DNA from: Bacillota bacterium | GTDB lineage: Bacteria > Bacillota > UBA994 > PWPR01 | Direction: 5' to 3' | Assembly (NCBI GenBank): GCA_028280325.1 | Contig: JANQLZ010000010.1 | Span: forward strand, 1-53,216 | DNA: 53,216 nucleotides | Shown here: in pieces, positions 23,688-32,001 of the stretch | How positions within the stretch are numbered: the stretch's first letter is position 1 | How the letters are laid out: each line of letters opens with the position of its first letter | Made by a program: the position numbers and the translations under genes | The notes under the pieces: model-generated | The model's database searches: none | Told to the model about the DNA's origin: nothing | What the model saw: the letters and a program-made list of their open reading frames with translations, nothing else

Positions 23688-24845
23688 ATGAAATACGCAA
23701 TTAAGGGTGGTAAAGTTTATACAGTTACCAATGGTGTGATAGAACAGGGTACAGTGTTAATTGATCAGGGTAAGATAACGGCAGTCGGCAAAGACATAGA
23801 GATACCAAGTGATGCACAAGTTATTGATGCCTGTGGAAAATGGGTTACTCCGGGGTTAATTGACGGACATAGCCATATAGGCTTATGGGGTGAACCCAAT
23901 GTCCCAATGGTCATGGATTTCAATGAAATGACCTCCCCAATAACTGCGGAAGTGAGGGGCATAGACTCAATCAACCCTCAAGACCCGGCATTTAAACTGG
24001 TCAGAGAACATGGTGTCACTTCAGTATACACCGGACCGGGTTCTGCAAATATAATTGGTGGCACCGGGATAGCGATCAAACTGCGGGGTAGAACAGTTGA
24101 AGAAATGATCTATCCGGGCACAGAAGGCATGAAAATGGCCTTAGGAGAAAACCCAAAGCGGGTTTACGGCACAAACAAAAAGGCGCCAATGACTCGAATG
24201 GGCAATGCAGCTGTTTTAAGAAAAGCTTTAATTAAAGCCCAAAACTACCTGAATAAAATTGATCAGGCTAAAAAAGATGAAAAACCAACTCCAGAGCGGG
24301 ATCTGCAGCTGGAAATGCTGGGGAAAGTGCTAAGAGGAGAGTGTATCGCCAGAATTCACGCCCATCGAGCTGACGATATTGTTACAGCTATCAGAATTTC
24401 TGAGGAATTCGGCATAAAGTATTCAATTGAACACTGCACAGAAGGATATAAAATTAAAGAATTATTAGCTGAGAAAAATGTTACAGCCATTGTCGGCCCG
24501 TTATTAATGGGTCCTTCCAAACAAGAGCTGTGGGAAGTACGAATGGATACTCCTGCTGTCTTGACCGAAGCAGGGGTGAATGTCTGCATAAATGCTGATG
24601 TTGCCGGAGCAACTCGCTGGCTGCCAGTTCATGTTGGCTTGGCCATGCGTGCCGGTCTAAAAGAAGAAGATGCATTCAAATCTGTAACGATTAATACCGC
24701 CAAATTCCTGGGAATAGAAGACAGAGTTGGCAGTTTGGAAGTAGGAAAGGATGCCGATATAGTAGTTTGGGACGGCCATCCGTTCTGTAATTTCACCAGT
24801 TGTGAGATGACGATGATTGACGGAGAAGTTTTGTATAAAAAATAA
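23688..24845 (+). CDS. Amidohydrolase-superfamily protein (imidazolonepropionase-like)
   Basis: 385 residues with the small beta-sandwich at both ends and a metal-dependent TIM barrel. Metal-binding segments are visible: GLIDGHSHIGLWGE (HxH), ARIHAHRADDI, IEHCTEGY and the NADVAG acidic segment. The C-terminal VGSLEVGKDADIVVWDGHPF is typical of the superfamily. It would hydrolyse a C-N bond in a cyclic amide, amidine or similar compound; the substrate cannot be assigned. It has an AGGAGGG site, no signal peptide, and a strong terminator after it, so it is probably transcribed alone. Confidence 0.88.
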   Translation: MKYAIKGGKVYTVTNGVIEQGTVLIDQGKITAVGKDIEIPSDAQVIDACGKWVTPGLIDGHSHIGLWGEPNVPMVMDFNEMTSPITAEVRGIDSINPQDPAFKLVREHGVTSVYTGPGSANIIGGTGIAIKLRGRTVEEMIYPGTEGMKMALGENPKRVYGTNKKAPMTRMGNAAVLRKALIKAQNYLNKIDQAKKDEKPTPERDLQLEMLGKVLRGECIARIHAHRADDIVTAIRISEEFGIKYSIEHCTEGYKIKELLAEKNVTAIVGPLLMGPSKQELWEVRMDTPAVLTEAGVNVCINADVAGATRWLPVHVGLAMRAGLKEEDAFKSVTINTAKFLGIEDRVGSLEVGKDADIVVWDGHPFCNFTSCEMTMIDGEVLYKK

Positions 24846-24860
24846 TTGTTATATAAAAAT

Positions 24861-24893
24861 AATAAAGAAAGGGCCTCAGGCTCTTTCTTTATT
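24861..24893. terminator. Strong bidirectional terminator between amidohydrolase and pckA
   Basis: AATAAAGAAAG (24861-24871) pairs with CTTTCTTTATT (24883-24893) and the inside, GCCT-C-AGGC, extends the stem to about 16 bp. It has A/T tails on both sides and serves the two convergent genes. Confidence 0.9.
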
Positions 24894-24913
24894 TCATAAT
24901 AAGATTATACAAA

Positions 24914-24934
24914 GGGCGAACATCGTGTTCGCCC
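24914..24934. repeat. Perfect 9-bp palindrome with 3-nt loop
   Basis: GGGCGAACA and TGTTCGCCC flank a TCG loop. The sequence resembles the dispersed 'GGGCGAAC...GTTCGCCC' palindromes found in many bacterial intergenic regions. It has no T run on the pckA side, so it is probably a repeat rather than a second terminator. Confidence 0.7.
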
Positions 24935-24951
24935 GTTCTTACCAACCCTAA

Positions 24952-26547
24952 TTAATAACCGCAAATAGCGGTGATGATCTCATTATCCAGACCCGGGAAC
25001 TGTCGCAGCCATTCAAATCTCTCCTGCATTAAACGGTAATTCAGGATATGGTATTGCTCTTCTGTAAAATACATTTTAGGATCATATCCCGATAAATCAA
25101 TATTTTCAGCTGTTTTAGCCACCTGGTAGCCCCAGTATGGATCATTTTCCCACTCAATCGATCCTCTAGCTATCTCCCTCATTAAAGCTGTTGATATTTC
25201 AACAGTTATTTTCTTGCCCTTTGTACCATAAATGTAAGAGGTACCGACACGACCAGTATTTAAAAGATAACATTCTATATCAGGGTTGCTTCTCAATATT
25301 TCTAAGAAACGATTGCCTTCTTCAGCTTCAGAACCGACTATAAATGGATTGGTTCCTACGCAGCGTTTGCTTTGGCCTTTTTTAGCGGGATCTCCAGCAC
25401 CAGTTTCAACTGATTCTCCCAGCATAAAGAAACCGGCAGCCTGTTCAGGGGTCAATTTGGCCAAGGCCGGCATGACATCATTTCTTCGGGTTATAAAAAT
25501 TATCTTATGGGCTTTCTCAATATCTATTTTGTCTTTAATACCGGGAATATCCTTGCGCATCAGGACCCCCCGGCCGTTATTAGTTAATACAGAATCAGTA
25601 AAGTCAACTGATCCGGTTTCTTCATTGACGATGATGTTTTCAAAAGAAGCATCAGCAGATTTAGCTGCTTCAAAAAGAATCCTCTGCCTTTCATCCAGGC
25701 CATCTGTTTTAATAAAGAAGCCTGCTTCGGTCCCATAGCAATAGCCATTGGGCATCATTAATATTACATCGTCCTGACGAATAATAGACTCTTCTTCACC
25801 GCATAAATCATGATCCGATAAGGTCAGCGTTGTCTTGCCGGTTCCTGACAAACCGAACATTATAAATCCATATTCATTTAACTTCCCATTGATATCTCGT
25901 ACCCGTAAGATCTTAGACCCGGCATGAAAACCTAAACCACCCCACTCTTTAGCGCAGTACATGGCCTGGCGCAAAAACGATTTTTTGGCTTCTCCAAAAT
26001 AATCGGTACCAGTGATATAGGTAACTTTACTGTCTATGTCGGCAAAAATCTGTCGGTTTTGGGTGTTCAACTCAGGAACATAGACTGTGAGCAAATCCAC
26101 ATCTGAATCGGTTAACTTTGCTTGGTCTGGGGCAGGGGGGTAATACATATTAGCCAGCATCAGGGCTATTCGGGCATATTTCTTAGTAACATATAGCCTT
26201 ATTGTCATCTGACGGTCAGAATTTCCTAAAACTCTATCCAATTGAATTACATCCCGATGGGCTAAATAAGAATGCACCTGATCTTGAAGCTGCTGGGCAT
26301 CTTCTTTAGTCCACGGCTGCTGGAAAACACCGGTCTCCAGATTGTCTGCAACTATATAAGTATTCTGGGCGCTTCTGGACCTAATTTGAGTCACATAAAC
26401 CGGGCTTCCATGCTCAGTAGTAGTTTCATCTTTCGCCGCCCACTGCCTTAAAGTATGACGGTCAGGATTAACAAATAATCTGCGAGCTGGTACAGGCTTT
26501 CGCATAAAACACTCTTTGGAAGCAGCAGCTAGAGTTTTATTTTGCAT
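24952..26547 (-). CDS. pckA: Phosphoenolpyruvate carboxykinase (ATP)
   Basis: Interconverts oxaloacetate + ATP with PEP + CO2 + ADP. 531 residues, normal for the ATP-dependent class. The kinase-1a P-loop FGLSGTGKTTLT, the metal-binding CGEEESIIRQDDVILM region and RKDIPGIKDKIDIEKAHKIIFITRR are present, as is the FIVGSEAEEGNRFLE segment. A GGAGGA site lies before the ATG. In an anaerobe it can work in either direction, supplying PEP (for example for the DAHP synthase above) or making ATP and oxaloacetate. It is monocistronic. Confidence 0.95.
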   Translation of the reverse strand: MQNKTLAAASKECFMRKPVPARRLFVNPDRHTLRQWAAKDETTTEHGSPVYVTQIRSRSAQNTYIVADNLETGVFQQPWTKEDAQQLQDQVHSYLAHRDVIQLDRVLGNSDRQMTIRLYVTKKYARIALMLANMYYPPAPDQAKLTDSDVDLLTVYVPELNTQNRQIFADIDSKVTYITGTDYFGEAKKSFLRQAMYCAKEWGGLGFHAGSKILRVRDINGKLNEYGFIMFGLSGTGKTTLTLSDHDLCGEEESIIRQDDVILMMPNGYCYGTEAGFFIKTDGLDERQRILFEAAKSADASFENIIVNEETGSVDFTDSVLTNNGRGVLMRKDIPGIKDKIDIEKAHKIIFITRRNDVMPALAKLTPEQAAGFFMLGESVETGAGDPAKKGQSKRCVGTNPFIVGSEAEEGNRFLEILRSNPDIECYLLNTGRVGTSYIYGTKGKKITVEISTALMREIARGSIEWENDPYWGYQVAKTAENIDLSGYDPKMYFTEEQYHILNYRLMQERFEWLRQFPGLDNEIITAICGY

Positions 26548-26633
26548 AGTTACGAGTTCCTCCGAAAGAATTGGTTATATAATAGTTTCTTTATGTATTC
26601 TAACATATATAATGCCGGCATACAAACAATTAT

Positions 26634-26673
26634 TATACGTTATTTATGTAATTAGTATACGCTATATATGTAA
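26634..26673. repeat. Two direct repeats 22 bp apart upstream of pckA and the SASP gene
   Basis: TATACGTTATTTATGTAA (from 26634) and TATACGCTATATATGTAA (from 26656) differ at two positions. The 22-bp spacing is two helical turns, so two proteins would bind the same face. A perfect ATGCCGGCAT palindrome lies nearby at 26613-26622. The second copy shares ATTAGTATA with the site at 28228-28249. It is a possible operator; no regulator is known. Confidence 0.45.
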
Positions 26674-26764
26674 AAATGTCACATTAATTTGCCTTAACAA
26701 AAATATCTAATTTCTATGCCATAATATTCTAAAAGTTTGTCAATAATAAACAGGGTGACTATAA

Positions 26765-26983
26765 ATGCATAATAAAAGCAATGTAGTAAAAAGAGATCTC
26801 TTAAAATATGAAATAGCAACTGAGCTGGGTCTATTGGAAAAATTGGTTGAAAATGGATGGGGAGGGCTCAGCGCTCAGGAGACAGGAAAAATCGGCGGAA
26901 TATTGGCCCGCCGATTAAACCAGGGTGATGCTATCTCACTAGAAAAAACACTACTAAAGAAACAACAAAAGTTAAAGGAATAA
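26765..26983 (+). CDS. Small acid-soluble spore protein, alpha/beta type
   Basis: A 72-residue DNA-binding protein of the spore core. The SASP signatures are visible: KYEIATELGL (residues 14-23, including the Glu-Ile bond cut by germination protease GPR) and the second conserved block GWGGLSAQETGKIGGILARRL (31-51; Gly-rich with the DNA-binding helix). The spacing between blocks is that of divergent clostridial members. It is expected to be made late in the forespore; a CATAATA (26720-26726) resembles a sigma-G -10 box but I see no good -35. Its last 53 bases overlap the convergent DUF401 gene. Confidence 0.85.
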   Translation: MHNKSNVVKRDLLKYEIATELGLLEKLVENGWGGLSAQETGKIGGILARRLNQGDAISLEKTLLKKQQKLKE

Positions 26984-28208
26984 CTACTTTATATTCCCGA
27001 TACAATTCAGAAATCTTCACCTTAAAATATTCCAATGTCAAGACCTGGCAGAGATGGAGTGGGGAGACTAAATAGCCCATAAAAGCTGAGCTGTACATTA
27101 ACATCACGTAAGGCAGCGGGTTTGAGCTTAAAGCCAGTGCCGGAAGCAACAGTGGTAGAGTAATTCCAATTGCTGATGTTGCCGAAGCGCTCAAAAATCC
27201 GGTAAGCCAGGGCAGAGTAACAAAGATTACAAACAATGGAATGCCGGTGTTCAAAAAGCTTAAAACCAGGTCATTGAGTACGGTAAGCTGACCGACCATT
27301 GCCTTGAAAATCATAATACCGACACCGCTTAGGATAATTGCCGGTTTAAGGCCCTCGACGAGGGTCTTTGTAACTTTGTTTTCGGCTTTTTCACCCAGCA
27401 ATACGGCAATAATAATACCCAGGCAGAGCGCTATCGGAAAGGCCAGTTGAGTTAAAATGCTGGCCAGAGATGGCGAAAATCCCCAGGAAGTAAAATTAAC
27501 TTTCTCTAAAACCAGGGCTAAGGTCAGACTTACCCACAGGGGAGCACTGGTTAAGATAAGCTGCTTGATATCTTTTCTGGCGACTTTATCCTGGGGCAGT
27601 TCCTGATTTATTTTGGCCGGGCGAACCCAAAGGAAGTAGCCCGTAGCAATCATAGCTAAAGTAAGTGGCCATTGCAGCTTTATCAAGGCAAATTTATCAA
27701 TGCCAGCTGTTTCAGCCATTAAAATAAAGGTCGGCATCAACGGATAAATAAAATACCAGCCATGCCTGAAGATCAGATTAATAGCCGCCTTCTTAGGCCT
27801 GGAAAGGCTCAGGTCATCGCCGATTTCATCGACAAGCGGGGCAGCCATAACAGCACCGCCGGTTACTAACAGAGTTCCCATAATTGATGGGATAACGGTA
27901 ATAGTCAGTTTTGGACTTTTAAGAATTCTGTTTAGGCTGGCTACGAGTTTTGTCAATACCTTCATTTTCTGCATGGAGTGGCCCAAAACGCCGATAAGAG
28001 CAAGCACAATGACCAGCCTGATGGTCACCGGATCAACTAAAGCACTGGCAAAGGTTTGAGCAATACCGCTGACCCCTAGCCCTGAAAAAGCTCCGACAAT
28101 TATGCTACCTATAATTAAGGCATAGCCTAAAGCAATTTTTTTATTTACCATGATTATAATTAAGCTAAAAGCCAGCAGAATACCAAAGATCTGTAACATT
28201 CTTATCAA
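26931..28208 (-). CDS. DUF401 family integral membrane protein, probable transporter
   Basis: 425 residues with about 11-12 hydrophobic segments and the DUF401 layout: an N-terminal half ending in PSIMGTLLVTGGAVMAAPLVDEIGDDL and a C-terminal half with FLSASATSAIGITLPLLLPAL. The family belongs to the ion-transporter superfamily with GntP/C4-dicarboxylate carriers, so an organic anion is the likely substrate, but none is known. The stop codon (26931-26933) lies inside the convergent SASP gene. An operator-like TATAC-rich element lies 20-40 bases upstream of the start. Confidence 0.82.
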   Translation of the reverse strand: MIRMLQIFGILLAFSLIIIMVNKKIALGYALIIGSIIVGAFSGLGVSGIAQTFASALVDPVTIRLVIVLALIGVLGHSMQKMKVLTKLVASLNRILKSPKLTITVIPSIMGTLLVTGGAVMAAPLVDEIGDDLSLSRPKKAAINLIFRHGWYFIYPLMPTFILMAETAGIDKFALIKLQWPLTLAMIATGYFLWVRPAKINQELPQDKVARKDIKQLILTSAPLWVSLTLALVLEKVNFTSWGFSPSLASILTQLAFPIALCLGIIIAVLLGEKAENKVTKTLVEGLKPAIILSGVGIMIFKAMVGQLTVLNDLVLSFLNTGIPLFVIFVTLPWLTGFLSASATSAIGITLPLLLPALALSSNPLPYVMLMYSSAFMGYLVSPLHLCQVLTLEYFKVKISELYREYKVVIPLTFVVSLVVFFLVR

Positions 28209-28227
28209 CCCCTCACTTTACCCATAC

Positions 28228-28249
28228 ATTGTATACTGTATATACTAAT
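28228..28249 (-). promoter_or_regulatory. TATAC-rich operator-like element upstream of the DUF401 gene
   Basis: ATTGTATACTGTATATACTAAT contains two TATAC units and, read on the minus strand, starts ATTAGTATA like the repeat at 26651 upstream of pckA. It overlaps a possible -10 (TACAAT on the minus strand), which is a good position for repression. Confidence 0.35.
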
Positions 28250-28308
28250 AATGCCAGCTTTATTTTTGAATAAAAACAGAAATAAGATTAATAAATATTC
28301 ATCAATCT

Positions 28309-28746
28309 TTATTTTTTGGTAATGTAGACAATTGTTGTACACAGCTTCAGGGTGATAATAATCCTGCCATGAACTATTCGAATATTATCAGTAGCCAGTT
28401 TTTTGCTGGCAGAGATGATTTTTTTAACACAGGGGGTATCCGAAGCCAATCTTATCTTATGCTTAAATTCGAATTTTCGGTAAATGGCCGGCAAGGTGCT
28501 GTTTTTAGCTTTCCACTTAACGCTATGCTCTGCCGAATCATCAGGGGATTGAAATGGGCCAATGTAGAGCCGGACTTCAACAATGTCATTGACGCGGGTG
28601 GGGGTTTTTAGCAGGGTTTTTAGATCCTTTAATTCTGCTGTTACCGGCCCGGTTAAATGGGGTTTGAGACCATTATAAGAAAAGGTCCGAGCCAAAGTGG
28701 TGCAGGCTGTATAACGGCAATTTTGGGGATTTATGATAATAGGCAT
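28309..28746 (-). CDS. Protein of unknown function, possible SPOCS/DUF3794-like domain
   Basis: 145 residues, basic (many Lys and Arg), without signal peptide or membrane segment. The C-terminal strand pattern RIVHGRIIITLKLCTTIVYI resembles the ending of DUF3794 (SPOCS) domains found in spore-coat assembly proteins, and the middle (VNDIVEVRLYIGPFQS) also has alternating beta-strand character. This likeness is weak. A GGAGGTCA site precedes the ATG. No neighbours suggest a pathway. Confidence 0.45.
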   Translation of the reverse strand: MPIIINPQNCRYTACTTLARTFSYNGLKPHLTGPVTAELKDLKTLLKTPTRVNDIVEVRLYIGPFQSPDDSAEHSVKWKAKNSTLPAIYRKFEFKHKIRLASDTPCVKKIISASKKLATDNIRIVHGRIIITLKLCTTIVYITKK

Positions 28747-28917
28747 TGGATGACCTCCGTCCTTATGGATAAGATGTTGATAAGGTAACGATCTGGTTTA
28801 GCAATTACACTTATAAGATATTATTCTTATCCTTTGTTTAGACTCGGTACATTCTGGATGAATTTTTTTATTGAGTAACAACTCCCGGTAAGCCCAGCAA
28901 TTGACTAAATTAATAAC

Positions 28918-28958
28918 GCCTACAGTTTACATTTCAAAATGCAAATAAAACTGTAGGC
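28918..28958. repeat. Large inverted repeat downstream of the PII-like gene
   Basis: GCCTACAGTTT (28918-28928) and AAACTGTAGGC (28948-28958) are perfectly complementary, with a second small stem CATTT/AAATG inside the loop. On the minus strand the hairpin is followed by GTTATTAATTT. That is a weak terminator context for the antiporter/PII transcript. The remaining sequence between 28747 and 29020 shows nothing else. Confidence 0.55.
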
Positions 28959-29020
28959 TGTAAACAGAAAACTGCTATTCGCTTTATATTGTATTTTACT
29001 GCCGTCGTCAACTGGTGTGG

Positions 29021-29371
29021 CTAATAGTAGGTTTTAGGCAAACCAATGACCTTGTCCAGTGGGACAAAAAACATAATGCCCATTCCGGCCTGATGCAGAT
29101 CACCTAATATTTCATTAACACCCTTAATGGCTGGTTCAACCAGTTCATCATCAATAACAGATAAGATAGTTTTGTTGTAGGGCCTGCCGCCGTCGATTAC
29201 CTTACGTAACGAGTACATCAGAGCAAAGTTGGAGCTGTGATGATCGGCGATCGTTCTCCCCACCCCTGTGCTATCTAATACCGTTGCACCTTTTATACCA
29301 ATCTCATTGAAAGCATGTAATATATCCTCTAAATACGATGTTTTATTTAGTATTAAAACCAGTAATTTCAA
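29021..29371 (-). CDS. PII-like signalling protein paired with an antiporter
   Basis: A 116-residue protein with the ferredoxin-like PII layout: strand 1 LLVLILNKT, helix 1 YLEDILHAFNEIGIKGATVLDSTG, then a variable T-loop-like segment (VGRTIADHHSSNFALMYSLRKVIDGGRPYN), strand 3 KTILSVIDD and helix 2 VEPAIKGVNEILGDL. The uridylylation/adenylylation tyrosine of classic GlnB is not apparent. PII-like proteins often bind a nucleotide and control a membrane transporter encoded beside them. Here that is the cation/proton antiporter 99 bases upstream. Ligand unknown. Confidence 0.7.
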   Translation of the reverse strand: MKLLVLILNKTSYLEDILHAFNEIGIKGATVLDSTGVGRTIADHHSSNFALMYSLRKVIDGGRPYNKTILSVIDDELVEPAIKGVNEILGDLHQAGMGIMFFVPLDKVIGLPKTYY

Positions 29372-29470
29372 GATTCATCCTCCTTTACAATTAATTCTTC
29401 AGCCTGCAGCACCTTCAAAAAAAGTCATTCTCATTCCTGAAAGGGAAAGCTTGTAGTGATAATCTTCAAG

Positions 29471-30646
29471 CTAATCACGCATTTGTCTTTTTCCTATCTC
29501 TCCAGCATGCTGAATAGCATATTTAGCACTGAAAGGACCTATTATTTCAAAAAAAACAACCCCTCCTAAAACTACAGTCATCAATTTGGGACCGATCCCC
29601 GGCAGAGCATTATTAACCAGTGTCCCTAAACCGATAGCAACTCCAGCCTGAGGTAGAAGGCCCAGTCCAAGGTAACGGCTGATAACTGATGGAGCAGCAG
29701 AGAGCTTGGCGCCAAGTGCTGCACCTAAGATCTTGCCTGCTGTTCTGGCCAGTACATAAGCTATACCTAAAAGCCCGATATGGGATAATTCTCCCAAGTG
29801 GAGCGAGGCTCCTGCTACTGTAAAAAAAACTAGATAAATTGGTGGGCAAAACCTGGCACTTAAATGAAATATTCTTTTTCTGTCACCCAGCAGATTGGCA
29901 ACCATTGCTCCAATCATCATACAAGTCAGCAGTGAGGAGAGGTTGTAATGAATGGCAATACCGGCAGATAAAATCACAATACCCAGTAAAGCAATCAAAG
30001 TGTCTTCATCGCTCTTAAAATATTTATGACTGAAACTGAATAAAATTCCAGCTACCGCTCCTAATAGCAGAGAAAATGATATCTCCAGAAAAGGCTCCCA
30101 AACCATGTGCCCGAGCGATAAGGCTTCACTCCCCAAAAAGGTTTTAGAGATGGAGAAAGAGATCCCAAAAACAATAATACAGATGGCATCATCAATGGCT
30201 ACCACCGGCACTAAGGTACGAACCAGAGGTCCGTCAGCACGATATTGATTGATAACCATAATCGTAGCAGCCGGGGCAGTAGCACAGGAAATCGCAGCCA
30301 GTAAAATACTAAAAGCAAAGCTGGCGCTGAATAGGTAAAATGAAACAGCAAAAACCAGAAGAAAGGTTATGCCAGCCTGCGCTATGGTAATAACAAATAT
30401 ATTTTTACCTAATTTTTTAATGTTCTTCATGTTAAACTCTGAGCCAATGGTAAAGGCAATTAATGATAAAGCCAGTTCACTTAAGATATGAAGCTTATTC
30501 AGATTCGTGCTGTTTATTATATTAAAAACAGCGGGTCCAATTAAAATCCCGCTCAATAAATATCCGGTTACTGTAGGGGCTTTAAATATTTTTGCAATTT
30601 TACCACCCAACATTCCCACTACAATTAATATCCCGATGTACAGCAT
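29471..30646 (-). CDS. Cation/proton antiporter, CPA2 (KefB/NapA) family
   Basis: 391 residues with about 12 membrane segments. The N-terminal half shows GYLLSGILIGPAVF and LSLIAFTIGSEFNM, and the ion-binding region lies in VPVVAIDDAICIIVFGIS, where the DD pair is the CPA2 ion-binding motif. It lacks the C-terminal RCK domain of KefB/KefC, so regulation would have to come from elsewhere; the PII-like gene directly downstream is the obvious candidate. It exchanges Na+ or K+ for H+. Confidence 0.88.
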   Translation of the reverse strand: MLYIGILIVVGMLGGKIAKIFKAPTVTGYLLSGILIGPAVFNIINSTNLNKLHILSELALSLIAFTIGSEFNMKNIKKLGKNIFVITIAQAGITFLLVFAVSFYLFSASFAFSILLAAISCATAPAATIMVINQYRADGPLVRTLVPVVAIDDAICIIVFGISFSISKTFLGSEALSLGHMVWEPFLEISFSLLLGAVAGILFSFSHKYFKSDEDTLIALLGIVILSAGIAIHYNLSSLLTCMMIGAMVANLLGDRKRIFHLSARFCPPIYLVFFTVAGASLHLGELSHIGLLGIAYVLARTAGKILGAALGAKLSAAPSVISRYLGLGLLPQAGVAIGLGTLVNNALPGIGPKLMTVVLGGVVFFEIIGPFSAKYAIQHAGEIGKRQMRD

Positions 30647-30832
30647 AGCAATCCTTCTCTCCGTAAATTTATAACAGCCAAAATGGATAATACCACATTA
30701 AAAATAAAGAGCAAGTTTTTTTTCTTAATATTCCATATTTTTTTGGTAAACTTGTATTAATATGAAGGATTTTTCACCAACTTGACGAAAATAATAGAAG
30801 TATCAGGATATAACAAGGAGGATTTTATAGGT

Positions 30833-31885
30833 ATGAAAAAGGTATTAGCGTTAATTACCGTAATGATGGTAATTGCTGTTATGGCAGGGTGTCAACCAGA
30901 GGCTGATCAGCCACCTGCACCTGAATTAGATGGAAAGGTTATTATGATTACTGACACAGGCGGAATTAACGACAGGTCCTTTAACCAGAGCGCCTGGGAA
31001 GGCCTGCAGACTTTGGAAGACAAGTATCCAAACTATGAATTTGATTACATACTTTCTAACACAGAAACAGAGTACACATCAAATATCCGATTAGCAGTCG
31101 ACAATGGTAGCAGTTTAACCTGGGCAGTTGGTTATATGCTGGCTGACAATATGGATGAAACCGCTAAAGCATTGCCGGATGAGAAGTTTGGCATTATCGA
31201 TGTAACCGGGTTAAGTAATCCTAATCTGGTGCAGGTAGCTTTTAAAGAGCATGAGGGTTCCTTCTTAGTTGGGGTAGTTGCCGGAATGACGACTGATAAG
31301 AACAAAATCGGTTTTATTGGCGGAAAAACCGGAGACTTGATTAAAAAGTTTGAAGTCGGATTTAGAGCTGGGGTAAAGGCCGTTAATCCAGAGGCTACTG
31401 TAGATATTTCTTATACTGAAAGCTGGACAGATACTCAGATTGCCAAAGGGTTTGCTGATGCGATGTACGATCAGGGCATTGACATCATCTATCACGCTTC
31501 AGGCAACTGTGGAGCCGGGGTATTTCAGTCGGCTAAAGAGCGGGGAACCGGTCCGGAAGGATTTTGGACAATCGGTGTTGACCGTGACCAGAGAGATGAA
31601 GCTCCTGACAATATGTTGACCAGCATGTTCAAGAATGTTGGTGGAGCAATGGCTCAGGTTTCTGAAGAGTATATTAAAGATGGCACATTTAAAGGCGGAG
31701 AAGTTATTGTACTTGGCTTGAAAGAAAACGGAGTAGGATTAGCTCCTACCAGTAATGAGACTATCCCAGAAGATATTCGGGCTGATGTCTTGGCTAAAGT
31801 AGAAGAATTTAAGAATAAGATTGTTAATGATGAAATTCAAGTGCCGCAAACTGAAGAAGAGTTCGAAGCTTGGTCAATTGAGTAA
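30833..31885 (+). CDS. BmpA/Med-family substrate-binding lipoprotein (nucleoside ABC uptake)
   Basis: 350 residues. A lipoprotein signal (residues 1-20, KK charge, hydrophobic core and lipobox VMAGC) anchors it outside the membrane. The BMP domain begins IMITDTGGINDRSFNQSAWEGL and has the family's NIRLAVDNGSSLTWAVGYMLAD, FKEHEGSFLVGVVAG and DIIYHASGNCGAGVFQSAKE. Relatives bind purine nucleosides. I chose ATG 30833, 11 bases after AAGGAGGA; the longer in-frame start at 30782 lies upstream of that site. The ABC components follow after a terminator-like hairpin, so the lipoprotein is probably made in excess. Confidence 0.92.
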   Translation: MKKVLALITVMMVIAVMAGCQPEADQPPAPELDGKVIMITDTGGINDRSFNQSAWEGLQTLEDKYPNYEFDYILSNTETEYTSNIRLAVDNGSSLTWAVGYMLADNMDETAKALPDEKFGIIDVTGLSNPNLVQVAFKEHEGSFLVGVVAGMTTDKNKIGFIGGKTGDLIKKFEVGFRAGVKAVNPEATVDISYTESWTDTQIAKGFADAMYDQGIDIIYHASGNCGAGVFQSAKERGTGPEGFWTIGVDRDQRDEAPDNMLTSMFKNVGGAMAQVSEEYIKDGTFKGGEVIVLGLKENGVGLAPTSNETIPEDIRADVLAKVEEFKNKIVNDEIQVPQTEEEFEAWSIE

Positions 31886-31912
31886 AGTAAAATCAAATCA
31901 AAAAAACCTTGT

Positions 31913-31938
31913 AAAAACCAGACTTAAGTCTGGTTTTT
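31913..31938 (+). terminator. Terminator between the lipoprotein and ABC genes
   Basis: AAAAACCAGAC (31913-31923) pairs perfectly with GTCTGGTTTTT (31928-31938) around TTAA, ending in T's. Partial read-through would give more binding protein than transporter. Confidence 0.85.
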
Positions 31939-31949
31939 GCTTATGAAAC

Positions 31950-31958
31950 TGTTATAAT
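31950..31958 (+). promoter_or_regulatory. Possible secondary promoter (extended -10) for the ABC genes
   Basis: TGT followed by TATAAT (31953-31958) forms an extended -10 about 45 bases before the ATPase start, without a good -35. Confidence 0.35.
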
Positions 31959-32001
31959 TATAAAGAATATATACAAGTTGAAGCTGGGGTGAGGTGGAGA
32001 A

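Noticed and set aside
25286..25738. 150-codon plus-strand open frame inside pckA
   Set aside because: Lies opposite a highly conserved part of PEP carboxykinase and has no family resemblance.
30782..30814. Promoter TTGACG...GATATA just before the BmpA gene
   Set aside because: The -10 is poor and its transcription start would fall at the ribosome binding site, leaving almost no leader.
30647..30832. Purine riboswitch ahead of the nucleoside ABC operon
   Set aside because: I looked for the conserved purine-riboswitch core and found none.
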